From contig CAMOZY010000008.1 of NCBI GenBank assembly GCA_946631295.1, forward strand, positions 1-64,000: a DNA stretch of 64,000 nt, given 5' to 3'. Both the position numbers and the translations under genes were made by a program. The stretch comes from an uncultured Lachnospiraceae bacterium (GTDB taxonomy: Bacteria; Bacillota; Clostridia; Lachnospirales; Lachnospiraceae). Positions 43,684 through 52,622 of the stretch are shown here, one piece after another. The first letter of the stretch is position 1, and every line of letters starts with the position of its first letter. The notes under the pieces are model-generated. The model made no database searches, was not told the origin of the DNA, and worked only from the letters and a program-made list of their open reading frames with translations.

Positions 43684-43739
43684 ACTATAAAAATCTTAAC
43701 ATGATCCATGTCCGAAATAATGGACATAAGAAAAACGTG

Positions 43740-43836
43740 ATGCGGCGGAGACCATGGTTATGCTGCCGGTCAGCCGGAAACCGCTTGGTGCATACAGAAG
43801 GAGCACCGATTAAGAATGTAACCTGCATTCCGCCGC
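43740..43836. ncRNA. Candidate structured RNA between cinA and recA
   Basis: A nested fold is visible: P1 TGCGGCGGA / TCCGCCGCA (43740-43748 with 43828-43836, 9 bp), P2 GGTTA(TG) / (TG)TAACC (43755-43761 with 43816-43822), and within it two hairpins, CCGG-TCAG-CCGG (43765-43776) and TTGGTGC / GCACCGA (43784-43790 with 43802-43808). The strand is not decided; on the minus strand a T5 tract follows P1 after 4 bases. A competing CCTGCATT / AATGCAGG hairpin overlaps the P1 3' arm. I do not recognise the family. Confidence 0.5.
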
Positions 43837-43865
43837 AAAAGACGAAATGCAGGATTTATTTCAGA

Positions 43866-45125
43866 TCAGCCGAAATTGACCTTGCTTATATATTCAAGTA
43901 TGCACTCTCTTGCAAGAATAAGTGCATTTTTGACGGAAAGGGCACGAATCTTGTTACGGTCTCCTGAAAAATGGAACTCCTTAACTTTAATCTCACCCTT
44001 TACGCTGCATCCGATGTAGACAAGTCCGACGGGCTTTTCCGCACTTCCCCCGCCTGGGCCTGCAAGCCCCGTCACTGAAATACATACATCGGACTTGGAT
44101 GTGGCCGCACCGCCCTTTGCCATCTCTGTGGCTGTCTGTTTGGAAACGGCGCCGTACTTGTCGAGAGTGCCTTTTTTTACTCCGACGAGTTTTCTCTTGG
44201 CCTTGTTCGAATATGTGACAAAACCGCATTTGAGCACATCGGAAGCTCCAGGAACGCTTACTATCGTTGCAGAAATAAGTCCTCCCGTACATGACTCTAC
44301 GGTCGATAATGTCATCTTGTTGGATGCGAGAAGTTCGACTACGGACTGTTCAAGCGAAATCTCATCCTCTGCAGCATAGACGCTGTTTCCGAAACGCGCT
44401 TTCAGTTCCTTTACCACAGGCTTGACCAGTTTTTTTGCTTCCTTTTCATCAGAACCGAAAGCAGTGACTCTGATATGTACCTCACCTGTCTTGGCATAGG
44501 TTGCGATGGTGGGATTGGACTGCGCATCGATCATATCCATGATCATGGTCTCAGCCTTGCTCTCACCTACACCTACTATCTTCACTGTCCGTGAAAAAAT
44601 AACTCCTGCCCCGAGTCCCTGAAGATAAGGCATGATCTGCGAATCAAACATCGCTTCAAGTTCAATGGGAGGTCCGGGCAAAAGAATATATGTGCAGTTC
44701 TTTGTTTCAAGTATTATTCCGGGCGCTGTGCCGTTTGCATTGGGTACAGCCTTTGCCCCTTTTGGAATAAGAGCCTGCTTCCAGTTATTCTCGGTAGGTT
44801 CTATCCCTCTTTTTGCGAAGTACTCTTCAATGGACCTGCGGCTTTCGGCATCCTCTACAAGGGGAAGCTTCGTAAACTTTGCCACAGCCTCCTTAGTCAT
44901 ATCATCTTCCGTAGGTCCGAGTCCTCCGGACAAAATAATGATATCGCTCCTTGAAGAACTCTCCTTAAGCTGGGACAGGCACCTGTCCATATTGTCACCG
45001 ATGACGCACTGGTTATAGCATTCGATACCAAGGCGTGATATGCGCTCGGCAATGAATGCGGCGTTGGTATTGACTATATTTCCGAGCAGAAGCTCTGTTC
45101 CTACGCAGATTATCTCAGCGTTCAT
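43866..45125 (-). CDS. cinA: CinA family nicotinamide-nucleotide amidase / competence-damage protein
   Basis: The protein has 419 residues with the two usual halves: an N-terminal MoCF-like domain (ILSGGLGPTEDDMTKEA, LPGPPIELEAM) and a C-terminal CinA deamidase domain (TVESCTGGLISATI, SVTGLAGPGGGSAEKPVG). It recycles NMN to nicotinate mononucleotide, with a pyrophosphatase activity in the N half. Its ATG overlaps the pgsA stop by 4 bp; recA lies downstream. The pgsA-cinA-recA order is conserved in Firmicutes. Confidence 0.95.
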   Translation of the reverse strand: MNAEIICVGTELLLGNIVNTNAAFIAERISRLGIECYNQCVIGDNMDRCLSQLKESSSRSDIIILSGGLGPTEDDMTKEAVAKFTKLPLVEDAESRRSIEEYFAKRGIEPTENNWKQALIPKGAKAVPNANGTAPGIILETKNCTYILLPGPPIELEAMFDSQIMPYLQGLGAGVIFSRTVKIVGVGESKAETMIMDMIDAQSNPTIATYAKTGEVHIRVTAFGSDEKEAKKLVKPVVKELKARFGNSVYAAEDEISLEQSVVELLASNKMTLSTVESCTGGLISATIVSVPGASDVLKCGFVTYSNKAKRKLVGVKKGTLDKYGAVSKQTATEMAKGGAATSKSDVCISVTGLAGPGGGSAEKPVGLVYIGCSVKGEIKVKEFHFSGDRNKIRALSVKNALILARECILEYISKVNFG

Positions 45126-45721
45126 TTTAATACTCCACGATTCTTATACAGATAGTCGACAAGAGAGATAACGGTAAGTCCGAGTGCGACATACATAACG
45201 ATGTCAATGAGCACGATAGGAATTCCGATCAGAGCAAGTGTGGGCTCAACGATCATCATAATGACCATGATCATCTGGAAAGTAGTCTTGAACTTGCCCC
45301 ACCAGCTGGCTGCTATAACAACTCCTCTTTCGGCAGCAACAAGCCTGAAACCGCTGATAATGAACTCTCTTGCGATGATGATCATTACGATCCATGCAGG
45401 AATGCGGTTCATATCAACGAGTGCGATAAGCGCGGTACATACAAGAAGCTTATCTGCAAGAGGATCCATGAACTTTCCGAAATTGGAAACAAGATTATAT
45501 GCTCTGGCAATCCTGCCGTCTAGCATATCTGTAAGTGATGCGACAACGAAGATCAGATCTGCGATGATATCGGGGATAAGAAGATTCTGACCAAACCATC
45601 CTCTCTGACCGCCGAGCAGAAATATCGCAAAAGGAATTATCAGAACAATCCTGAACAAAGTCAGGGCATTGGGAAGATTCCAAATAGAATTCGTTTTTTT
45701 TGTGTTCTTAGTTTCACTCAT
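45122..45721 (-). CDS. pgsA: CDP-diacylglycerol-glycerol-3-phosphate 3-phosphatidyltransferase
   Basis: The protein has 199 residues with about five membrane segments. The CDP-alcohol phosphatidyltransferase motif is exact: DGRIARAYNLVSNFGKFMDP then LAD. It makes phosphatidylglycerol phosphate, the first step to phosphatidylglycerol and cardiolipin, from the product of CdsA. It overlaps the rimO stop by 8 bp and cinA by 4 bp, so the three are translationally coupled. Confidence 0.95.
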   Translation of the reverse strand: MSETKNTKKTNSIWNLPNALTLFRIVLIIPFAIFLLGGQRGWFGQNLLIPDIIADLIFVVASLTDMLDGRIARAYNLVSNFGKFMDPLADKLLVCTALIALVDMNRIPAWIVMIIIAREFIISGFRLVAAERGVVIAASWWGKFKTTFQMIMVIMMIVEPTLALIGIPIVLIDIVMYVALGLTVISLVDYLYKNRGVLK

Positions 45722-47063
45722 CTATCATAACTCCGGACAGATCGTACCCTTGTGCCTCGGTGACTTCGGCCCTGATAATGTCTCCGGTCATAAGTTCACG
45801 TGAAGCCTTTACAAAAAACAATCCGTCAACTCCCGGAGCATCTCTGTAGGTGCGTCCCACATAGATACCGTCCTCGGGGAGATATCCTTCTATAAGTACA
45901 TCGAGTTTTTCACCGACGAAAGACTCGTTCAGATCAAATGTAACTTCCTGCTGAAGCTCCATCAGTTCATCACGTCTGAAGGATGCGGTTTCTGCGCTCA
46001 CCTGATCAGGCATAACCGCAGCAGGTGTACCTTCTTCAGCAGAGTAGGTAAATACTCCGAGCCTGTCAAATTCCGTATCGTTTACGAATCTGTACAGCTC
46101 TTCAAATTCTTCCTGTGTCTCTCCCGGAAAACCTGAAATAAGAGTGGTCCTGAGACATATTCCGGGAATGCAGGATCTAAGCTTTTCTATAAGCTCTTCA
46201 ATACTTCTTTTTGAAGTCTTCCTGCCCATCCGCTTCAGTATTTCATCCGAAGCATGCTGTATGGGAAGATCGAGGTATTTACAGATCTTATCTTCAGAAG
46301 CCATAACCTCTATAAGTTCATCCGTGATCTCTTCAGGATATGCATAGAGAACCCTGATCCACATGATCCCTTCTATCTCACACAGCTTCTTAAGAAGTTC
46401 GGGAAGGGTCTTTTTTCCGTAGAGGTCTGTTCCGTAAAGAGTCGTCTCCTGTGCAACAATGATAAGTTCCTTGACACCCTTTGAAGCAAGATCACGTGCT
46501 TCGCTCAGAATATCATCCATGGGTATGCTGCGGTAATTACCGCGGACATAGGGAATGATACAGTAAGTGCATCTTTTGTTGCAGCCTTCGGCAATCTTGA
46601 GATATGCGTAATGACCGCCTGTCGTAAGACTTCTCTTTGTTTCGGAATATGGCTTTACATCAAGGGAATCAGCCCTTGATACTTTTTTATCCGTATTACC
46701 TGATGAGATATTACCGAGCACCTCGTCGAGAACTTCTGCGATCGAACCGATGGACATTGTCCCGATGACGGCATCAAGTTCCGGAAGATCAGCAAATATC
46801 TCATCCATGTATCTCTGGGCAAGGCATCCTCCTGCGATCAGGCATTTAAGTTTGCCCGTCTTTTTGAGTTCGCCGAGGCGGATGATCTCGGAAATGCTTT
46901 CTTCCTTTGCATCTCCGATAAAACAACAGGTATTAATGATGATGATATCTGCGTCTTCTTCATCATCCGTAAATTCATACCCACGGCCGGAAAGGATGCC
47001 AAGCATCTTCTCCGAATCCACCAGATTTTTGTCACACCCCAGTGATACAAAAAATATTTTCAT
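45714..47063 (-). CDS. rimO: Ribosomal protein S12 methylthiotransferase RimO
   Basis: The protein has 449 residues. The N-terminal UPF0004 domain carries its cluster Cys in LGCDKNLVDSE, NTCCFIGDAKEE and IAGGCLAQRY; the radical-SAM domain has CNKRCTYCIIPYVRG; a TRAM domain ends the protein. It methylthiolates an Asp of S12. The text LGCDKNLVDSE separates RimO from MiaB. It overlaps rpoZ by one base. Confidence 0.96.
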   Translation of the reverse strand: MKIFFVSLGCDKNLVDSEKMLGILSGRGYEFTDDEEDADIIIINTCCFIGDAKEESISEIIRLGELKKTGKLKCLIAGGCLAQRYMDEIFADLPELDAVIGTMSIGSIAEVLDEVLGNISSGNTDKKVSRADSLDVKPYSETKRSLTTGGHYAYLKIAEGCNKRCTYCIIPYVRGNYRSIPMDDILSEARDLASKGVKELIIVAQETTLYGTDLYGKKTLPELLKKLCEIEGIMWIRVLYAYPEEITDELIEVMASEDKICKYLDLPIQHASDEILKRMGRKTSKRSIEELIEKLRSCIPGICLRTTLISGFPGETQEEFEELYRFVNDTEFDRLGVFTYSAEEGTPAAVMPDQVSAETASFRRDELMELQQEVTFDLNESFVGEKLDVLIEGYLPEDGIYVGRTYRDAPGVDGLFFVKASRELMTGDIIRAEVTEAQGYDLSGVMIDE

Positions 47064-47305
47064 TACTGCTCTGAAGGGGTGCCGGGAAGGATGTGTACCT
47101 GTCCTTCGTAAAGCTCGTCAACTGCGATTGAAAGAGGCTTCTCGTCGGGCTTGCCTGCAAGAGGCTGATCGCCTGAAACAATCTGGCGTGCACGCTTTGC
47201 AGATGCCATTACGATAGAATAACGGCTCTGTACGATCTCTTCTCCTTCGGGCGCATCTGAGTTAACTGCGTCCATCATGTCAACATAAGAGGGATGAAGC
47301 ATCAT
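47063..47305 (-). CDS. rpoZ: RNA polymerase omega subunit
   Basis: The 80-residue protein contains the omega core: MLHPSYVDMM, SRYSIVMASAKRARQIV and KPLSIAVDELYEGQVHI. Omega helps assembly of RNA polymerase. Two ATGs in a row occur at the start; GGAGAATTAATATT lies before them. The gmk-rpoZ order is conserved in Firmicutes. Confidence 0.95.
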   Translation of the reverse strand: MMLHPSYVDMMDAVNSDAPEGEEIVQSRYSIVMASAKRARQIVSGDQPLAGKPDEKPLSIAVDELYEGQVHILPGTPSEQ

Positions 47306-47353
47306 AATATTAATTCTCCTTCTGCCTGTATGGCCACGTCCGTAAAAAACGGA

Positions 47354-47977
47354 TCATCTGTGATATTTTTCAAGCCCCTTTCGGAGCTCTTCTATAAATG
47401 TTTCCTGTCTCGCAGGCTTTCTCTTGGCACTGCGTATCGTCTCCATTACATCGGCGACGCATTTATCAAGATCGTCATTTATGACAATGTAGTCATATTC
47501 TCCGATACGCTCGGACTCTTCGCTTGCTCTTGAAAGTCTTCCGGCGATGACATCCTCTGTCTCTGTGCCTCTTCCCTTAAGCCTTCTTTCAAGCTCCTCT
47601 CCTGTGGGAGGTGTGATAAAAAGAAGCACGCTCTCGGGATAGATCTTTTTGATATTCATCGCTCCCTGAATCTCAATCTCAAGGATGACGTTCTTGCCTT
47701 CGTTTATCTTCTGCTCCACATATGCTCTGGGGGTTCCGTAATAATTCCCGACAAACTGAGCATGTTCTATAAGTCCGTTTTCCGCGATGGTCTGTTCAAA
47801 CTTCTCCTTCGTAACGAAGAAATAGTCCTTTCCATCGACCTCTCCCGGTCTCGGAGCTCTTGTTGTCATCGAAACCGAAAGGCAGTAATCATCACTTTCG
47901 GACAGAAGTTTTTTTATCACGGTTCCTTTTCCGGCACCGGAAAAACCTGAGATAACAACCAAAATACCTTTATCCAT
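47354..47977 (-). CDS. gmk: Guanylate kinase
   Basis: The protein has 207 residues from MDKGILVVISGFSGAGKG, which follows AAGGAGAAC; the ORF's 43 upstream residues are read-through of the intergenic region. P-loop GFSGAGKGTV, the GMP-binding SMTTRAPRPGEVDGKDYFF and the LID RGTETEDVIAGRL are complete. It phosphorylates GMP. The length matches the family. Confidence 0.96.
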   Translation of the reverse strand: MDKGILVVISGFSGAGKGTVIKKLLSESDDYCLSVSMTTRAPRPGEVDGKDYFFVTKEKFEQTIAENGLIEHAQFVGNYYGTPRAYVEQKINEGKNVILEIEIQGAMNIKKIYPESVLLFITPPTGEELERRLKGRGTETEDVIAGRLSRASEESERIGEYDYIVINDDLDKCVADVMETIRSAKRKPARQETFIEELRKGLEKYHR

Positions 47978-48057
47978 AATAAGTTCTCCTTGATCAAAAT
48001 CACCCGTTAATGCAAGCATTATTCGTATTATGATCAGTTCACTTTTATCAATGATAT

Positions 48058-48091
48058 GGATTGCTGCGCTGCTTCGCAGCTCCCGCAATCC
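48058..48091 (-). other. Intercistronic hairpin between yicC and gmk
   Basis: GGATTGC / GCAATCC (7 bp) encloses GCTGC-TTC-GCAGC. There is no T tract, so it may be an mRNA processing or stability signal. Confidence 0.5.
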
Positions 48092-48119
48092 TACAGCTAT
48101 TCGCAATCCGCTGATTTCA

Positions 48120-48998
48120 TCACTCTATGTTCTGAATCTGCTCACGGATCTTCTCAATCTCTGTCTTAAGTTCAATACCGCGATTGGAGATCTCAAGATC
48201 TGTGGTCTTGGAAAGAGTGGTGTTAGCCTCTCTGTTCATCTCCTGAGCAATGAAATCGAGTTTCCTTCCCACATCAGCGTTTCCGGAAAGTTCCTTCTTC
48301 ATGGTCTCAATATGGGATCTGAGTCTTACGATCTCTTCATCAACGCAGATCTTATCAGCAAAAACAGTAACTTCTGTAAGGAGCCTTCCTTCATCGGGAG
48401 TGTTGTCACCGAGTATCTCCTTTACCCTTGAGTAGATCTTCTCTCTGTATTCATCAACTATCTTCGGAGATCTCTCCTGGATAAAATCAACTATGGTAAG
48501 AAGGTTATCAAGTTTGGGAACAAGATCCTTAACAAGGTTCTCACCTTCCACACTTCTTGCCTCAACCATCTTCTCGCATGCTCCGTCAACAGCCTTCTTA
48601 AGGCCTATCCAGAGCTCGTCCTCATCATCGGTATCCTCGATGACTTCGAATACATCGGGGAAGCTTGCAAGCCTGGTCGCACGGAGATCATTTTCGAGAC
48701 CGAATTCATCGGCGATCTCTTTTATGAACGAAGCGTACTTGGAAGCAAGGTCATGATTATACTTGAGCTCTGCCTGGGACTCAGCAAGGTTCTCATATGA
48801 GATATATACGTCAACCTTGCCGCGGCTTAAGTATTTCTTGATCTCTGCCCTTACATTTCCCTCAAGACATGACAGAACCCTGGGAGTCTTGACGGAGAGG
48901 TCAAGATATCTGTGATTTACAGACTTGAGCTCAACGGTGTATCTCTTATTGTTTTCGATGACCTCGGCTCTGCCGAAGCCGGTCATGGATCTTACCAT
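48120..48998 (-). CDS. YicC family endoribonuclease
   Basis: The protein has 292 residues from the ATG of MVRSMTGFGRAE, six bases after GGAG; the ORF start is a TTG in that site. It has the YicC N-terminal domain (RSMTGFGRAEV, VNHRYLDLSVKTPR) and the DUF1732 C-terminal domain (GRKLDFIAQEMNREANT, followed by GIELKTEIEKIREQIQNIE). YicC/YloC relatives are endoribonucleases. The yicC-gmk-rpoZ order is common in Firmicutes. Confidence 0.93.
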   Translation of the reverse strand: MVRSMTGFGRAEVIENNKRYTVELKSVNHRYLDLSVKTPRVLSCLEGNVRAEIKKYLSRGKVDVYISYENLAESQAELKYNHDLASKYASFIKEIADEFGLENDLRATRLASFPDVFEVIEDTDDEDELWIGLKKAVDGACEKMVEARSVEGENLVKDLVPKLDNLLTIVDFIQERSPKIVDEYREKIYSRVKEILGDNTPDEGRLLTEVTVFADKICVDEEIVRLRSHIETMKKELSGNADVGRKLDFIAQEMNREANTTLSKTTDLEISNRGIELKTEIEKIREQIQNIE

Positions 48999-49034
48999 AT
49001 TAATCTCCAATCATATAGAAGCGCATACATATAT

Positions 49035-49063
49035 ACAATAGCACATATTCTTAAGATAGTCAC
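49035..49063 (-). promoter_or_regulatory. Possible promoter of the yicC-gmk-rpoZ-rimO-pgsA-cinA run
   Basis: On the minus strand GTGACT and TATTGT are separated by 17 bp, with TGC before the -10 making an extended -10 element. It is the only promoter-like signal between NFACT and yicC. Confidence 0.5.
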
Positions 49064-49102
49064 GAGGGGACATCTAATCCTTTTTAGTCAGCCGCATAAT
49101 CA

Positions 49103-50860
49103 CTATACTTCTTTAAGAGACGAGATATCCGGGGCTATGGTCATGGAGTAGTTCGTATAGTAGACCACAAATCCCGGCTTGGCTCCCGAGGGCTTCTTGA
49201 CTTCTTTTTTGAGGACGTAGTCGATGTCCACCTTGGACTGTTCACGGCCTGCGGAGTAATATGCCGCGAGGGCTGCCGCTTCTTCAAAGGCACGGTCGGG
49301 GAGTTCTTCTCCGGGTTCCTTTACCTTGAGCACAACGTGAGAACCGGGGATCTTCTTGGCATGGAACCACCAGTCTGCGCCTACCGCAAACTTGAAGGTA
49401 AGCTGGTCGTTCTGGATGTTGTTTCTTCCAACGTAGATATCGTAGCCGTCCGAGGAAATGTAATGATAGGGTTCACCTTTGAGTTTTACGGGCTTGCCCT
49501 TTACGTAATGTTCCCTGATATATCCTGCCTCGGAAAGCTCTCTCCTTATCCAGGAAAGGTCCTCTTCGCTCTCGGATATGTTAATGCTCGCAAGGACTGA
49601 TTCCAGGTGCTCAAGTCTGGACTTTACGTTCTCTGTCTGGACTGCAAGTGCCTCCGAAGTTCTCTTAAGTTTTGTATATCTGTCAAAATATTTGACTGCA
49701 TTCTCCTGAGCCGTAAGTGTAGGATCAAGGGGAATGATCTCTTTTTCGTTAGTATAGTAATTGTCTACAGCAAGCTGTTTGTCACCGGGCTGTGCGGAGT
49801 ATCCGAAGGCATTGAGAAGTTCTCCCCAGATACGGTACTTGTCGCGGCCTTCAGTCTTTTTCAGCTGCTGGAGCTGTTCATCGAGGGTATGTGAATCTCT
49901 TTCGATGAGTGTTTTGACCACGCGCTTCAGATCAGATGAGCGCTGGTTCATCCTCACATACTGCTGCTTTTCACCATAGAATCTTTCGAGGACTAGGGAG
50001 ATGGAATCCATTCTGACAAGCTCATCATCTCCGCCTTCATACATGGTCAGTTCAAAGGCTTCGTATTCCTCGGGCTTACCGTTTACATATGCTATGCAGG
50101 GATCAAACTTTTCATTCCTGATATCGTTTGAAAGTGCGGTAAGCTGAAAGATCAGACGTGACATTTCATCATCGGACAGTGAAGAAACCGATGCATCTCC
50201 GTCAAGACCCGCCCTGAATGCTATCTCATGAGCGATAAGCGGTGAAAGTCCCGTAAAAGAAGTATAGATTGCCTTGAAAACAGGTCCGGGATATTTTGCT
50301 ATGATCTCCCTGATCTGTTCTTCGGACGAAGAAAGAAGGTCTGTTTTTTCCTGAGTATTGGGGATGAAATAATCTCTGCCCGGAAGCACTTCACGCACAG
50401 AACTTACTATTGCGGATACGTGCTTTATTGAATCGACAATCTTCTCTGTTCCGTTATCATCCTCGGTAAGGATTATATTGCTGTGCTTGCCCATGATCTC
50501 CGTAACAAGGCTTACACGCTTCACATCTCCCATTTCGTCGAGGTGCTCGGCATCGATCCTTATTGCTCTTTCAAGACCGGGCTGGGTTACGCTTATGATC
50601 CTTCCGCCCTGGATCCTCTTTCTTAAGACCATGCAAAAATTCGGAGCGTTCAGAGGTGATTTCTTGGACTGCTCCGTGATATATACGAGGGGGAGTGATG
50701 CATCAGCACTGAGCAGCAGCTTCAGATTGCCTTCAGCCGTATTAACCGTGATCTGAAGTTCATCACTTTCAGGCTGTGCGATCTTGGAGATACGTCCTCC
50801 CGATAATCTCTTATTCAGTTCCGCGCAGAGAGCCGCGGTTGTAATTCCGTCAAAAGCCAT
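49103..50860 (-). CDS. NFACT family protein (RqcH/Rqc2 homologue, FbpA-like)
   Basis: The protein has 585 residues: NFACT-N (MAFDGITTAALCAELNKRLSGGRI), helix-hairpin-helix and coiled-coil middle parts (about 270-430) and a C-terminal NFACT-R domain (YDIYVGRNNIQNDQLTFK, DWWFHAKKIPGSHVVLK). RqcH binds stalled 50S subunits and adds Ala tails to nascent chains in ribosome quality control; older annotations call it a fibronectin-binding protein. It lacks a strong ribosome binding site. It is next to the flippase gene with a 12-bp spacer. Confidence 0.95.
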   Translation of the reverse strand: MAFDGITTAALCAELNKRLSGGRISKIAQPESDELQITVNTAEGNLKLLLSADASLPLVYITEQSKKSPLNAPNFCMVLRKRIQGGRIISVTQPGLERAIRIDAEHLDEMGDVKRVSLVTEIMGKHSNIILTEDDNGTEKIVDSIKHVSAIVSSVREVLPGRDYFIPNTQEKTDLLSSSEEQIREIIAKYPGPVFKAIYTSFTGLSPLIAHEIAFRAGLDGDASVSSLSDDEMSRLIFQLTALSNDIRNEKFDPCIAYVNGKPEEYEAFELTMYEGGDDELVRMDSISLVLERFYGEKQQYVRMNQRSSDLKRVVKTLIERDSHTLDEQLQQLKKTEGRDKYRIWGELLNAFGYSAQPGDKQLAVDNYYTNEKEIIPLDPTLTAQENAVKYFDRYTKLKRTSEALAVQTENVKSRLEHLESVLASINISESEEDLSWIRRELSEAGYIREHYVKGKPVKLKGEPYHYISSDGYDIYVGRNNIQNDQLTFKFAVGADWWFHAKKIPGSHVVLKVKEPGEELPDRAFEEAAALAAYYSAGREQSKVDIDYVLKKEVKKPSGAKPGFVVYYTNYSMTIAPDISSLKEV

Positions 50861-50872
50861 ATTTATATTTTC

Positions 50873-52546
50873 TCATCTTATGAGATGTACTTTTTTCAGT
50901 ATTCCGTAGATACGTGTTCCGCCGGGAAGAGCCTTGAGTTCTTTTTCGCTGACAGATCTGAGTACTACGAGAAAAATAAAATACACAGGTACAGCTGCGA
51001 TCACCGCAGGGATGACAGCGATCCTTTCGTTGTGAACAATGAGCATTACAAGTCTGTAGACGCCGTAGGAAAGAATGCACATAACGAACGAACACTCAAG
51101 AGGTCTTATGAATGTCCTGAGGATCTCCTGCTTATATCCTATTGCGCGGCGTACTGCCAGCTGGTTCAGAACTGCCATAACTCCGGCATAGAATGTATAT
51201 GATATTGAAACCGCAAACACATCCAGATTTGTAAACTTAAGCAAAATGACAAGGAGCACTGTCTGAAGTCCGAGCGCTATCAGCGAATTGAAGATCGGGG
51301 TATGGAGCTTTCCGATGGACTGAAGTATTGAAGAGTTCAGAGTGGAAAGTGCAATGAGCACAACCGATACGGACAGTGCCATAAGGCAGTGTGTGCTTAT
51401 CTCAATATTTGATCTTGAATTCGGGAAAAGAAGCAGCATCATGGGGCCTGCGAAGGTAAATATTCCGGCAGCGGACGGTATCGAGATAAGCATTGTGGTC
51501 TTGACGCCGAGCGCTATACGTCCCTTTGCGGATTCCTTATCTCCCGATGTCATGAAGCCGCTTACCTGAGGGATCATTGCAGCAGCCATTGCCGAAGAAA
51601 AAGCTATGGGGATATTGGATATGACCTGAGCCTTTCCCTGGAATATTCCCCAGTGAGAGGTGGTCACAACCTGCGACATATCTCTCCATACGGGATAATA
51701 TGTACAGAAGATCTTATTGTTGATCGGGCTGAAAACATTATAGACAGCGGTTGAAAAAATGAACGGAGTGACAACACCGATAATAGTTTTGAATATGGTC
51801 ATATAGCTGTCGGTCTTTCCGCTTCTGTCATTTACCGCTCTTTTAAGAATATCATTTCTGTTGATGAAATATACTGCAGCCATAAATACAAGCGCAGCAA
51901 CAACTCCGAGTCCGGTACCAAGTGCAGATCCCTGTGCACCTCTGACTGCTCTGAGGATCTGACCTGCCTCTTCAGCAGGTTCCTCCATCGTGCCCATTGT
52001 AAGCTTTATCAAAAGAGCTGCGGCGCCTACACTTACTATCGCATTAATGATCTGCTCAATGATCTGGGACATTGATGTCTGGGACATGGACCTGTGGGCC
52101 TGGAAATATCCTCTCAGAACTCCAAGAATACCGTATATGAATATCGTGGGAGCAAATACCTTAAGAACAGGTATTGCAGCCTCCTCAACAAAAAGCGGTG
52201 CCCCAAAAAAGAGTACCATTGATGCGATAGCACCAACGATCAGCACGTATACAAGAGCCCCGAGAAAAAGCCTGTGGGCATTTCTGTATTCTTTTAATGC
52301 AAGTTTCTGTGCGATGATCTTGGAGATTGCGGAAGGAATGCTGTAGGAAGAAATGATCAGTATTATGGTATAGAAATTATAAGCAGACTGGTAATATCCC
52401 AGTCCGAGGTCGCCAATGATACCTGACAAAGGGCTTCTGTAGAGAAGCCCTATTATCCTGCTCACGATACCTGCAATTGCAAGGAAAGAAGCCTGTTTTA
52501 CCAGGTTATCATTTTTTTCACTGTCTATTATGGAATGACTTTTCAA
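50873..52546 (-). CDS. Lipid-linked oligosaccharide flippase of the MOP superfamily (SpoVB/YtgP-like)
   Basis: The protein has 557 residues and about 14 membrane segments. The N-terminal ASFLAIAGIVSRIIGLLYRSPLSGIIGDLGLGYY and the later SAISKIIAQKLAL match the SpoVB/YtgP group of the polysaccharide transport family, which flip lipid-linked cell-wall or polysaccharide precursors. MurJ-like lipid II flipping is possible. The start codon is TTG and the ribosome binding site is weak; no closer alternative exists. Confidence 0.92.
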   Translation of the reverse strand: MKSHSIIDSEKNDNLVKQASFLAIAGIVSRIIGLLYRSPLSGIIGDLGLGYYQSAYNFYTIILIISSYSIPSAISKIIAQKLALKEYRNAHRLFLGALVYVLIVGAIASMVLFFGAPLFVEEAAIPVLKVFAPTIFIYGILGVLRGYFQAHRSMSQTSMSQIIEQIINAIVSVGAAALLIKLTMGTMEEPAEEAGQILRAVRGAQGSALGTGLGVVAALVFMAAVYFINRNDILKRAVNDRSGKTDSYMTIFKTIIGVVTPFIFSTAVYNVFSPINNKIFCTYYPVWRDMSQVVTTSHWGIFQGKAQVISNIPIAFSSAMAAAMIPQVSGFMTSGDKESAKGRIALGVKTTMLISIPSAAGIFTFAGPMMLLLFPNSRSNIEISTHCLMALSVSVVLIALSTLNSSILQSIGKLHTPIFNSLIALGLQTVLLVILLKFTNLDVFAVSISYTFYAGVMAVLNQLAVRRAIGYKQEILRTFIRPLECSFVMCILSYGVYRLVMLIVHNERIAVIPAVIAAVPVYFIFLVVLRSVSEKELKALPGGTRIYGILKKVHLIR

Positions 52547-52594
52547 AACAAAAACGCTTTCAAATATATGTTATCCGCTTTATTACCGACGGAT

Positions 52595-52622
52595 ATTATA
52601 GCAGAAATCTCAGGTTAAACAA
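52595..52622 (-). promoter_or_regulatory. Promoter of the flippase gene
   Basis: On the minus strand TTGTTT and TATAAT are separated by 16 bp, with TGC before the -10. The -35 overlaps the stop codon of the hybrid kinase gene. Confidence 0.6.

Noticed and set aside
47978-48106. N-terminal extension of guanylate kinase in the ORF track
   Set aside because: AAGGAG directly precedes the internal ATG, and the extension translates an intercistronic hairpin.
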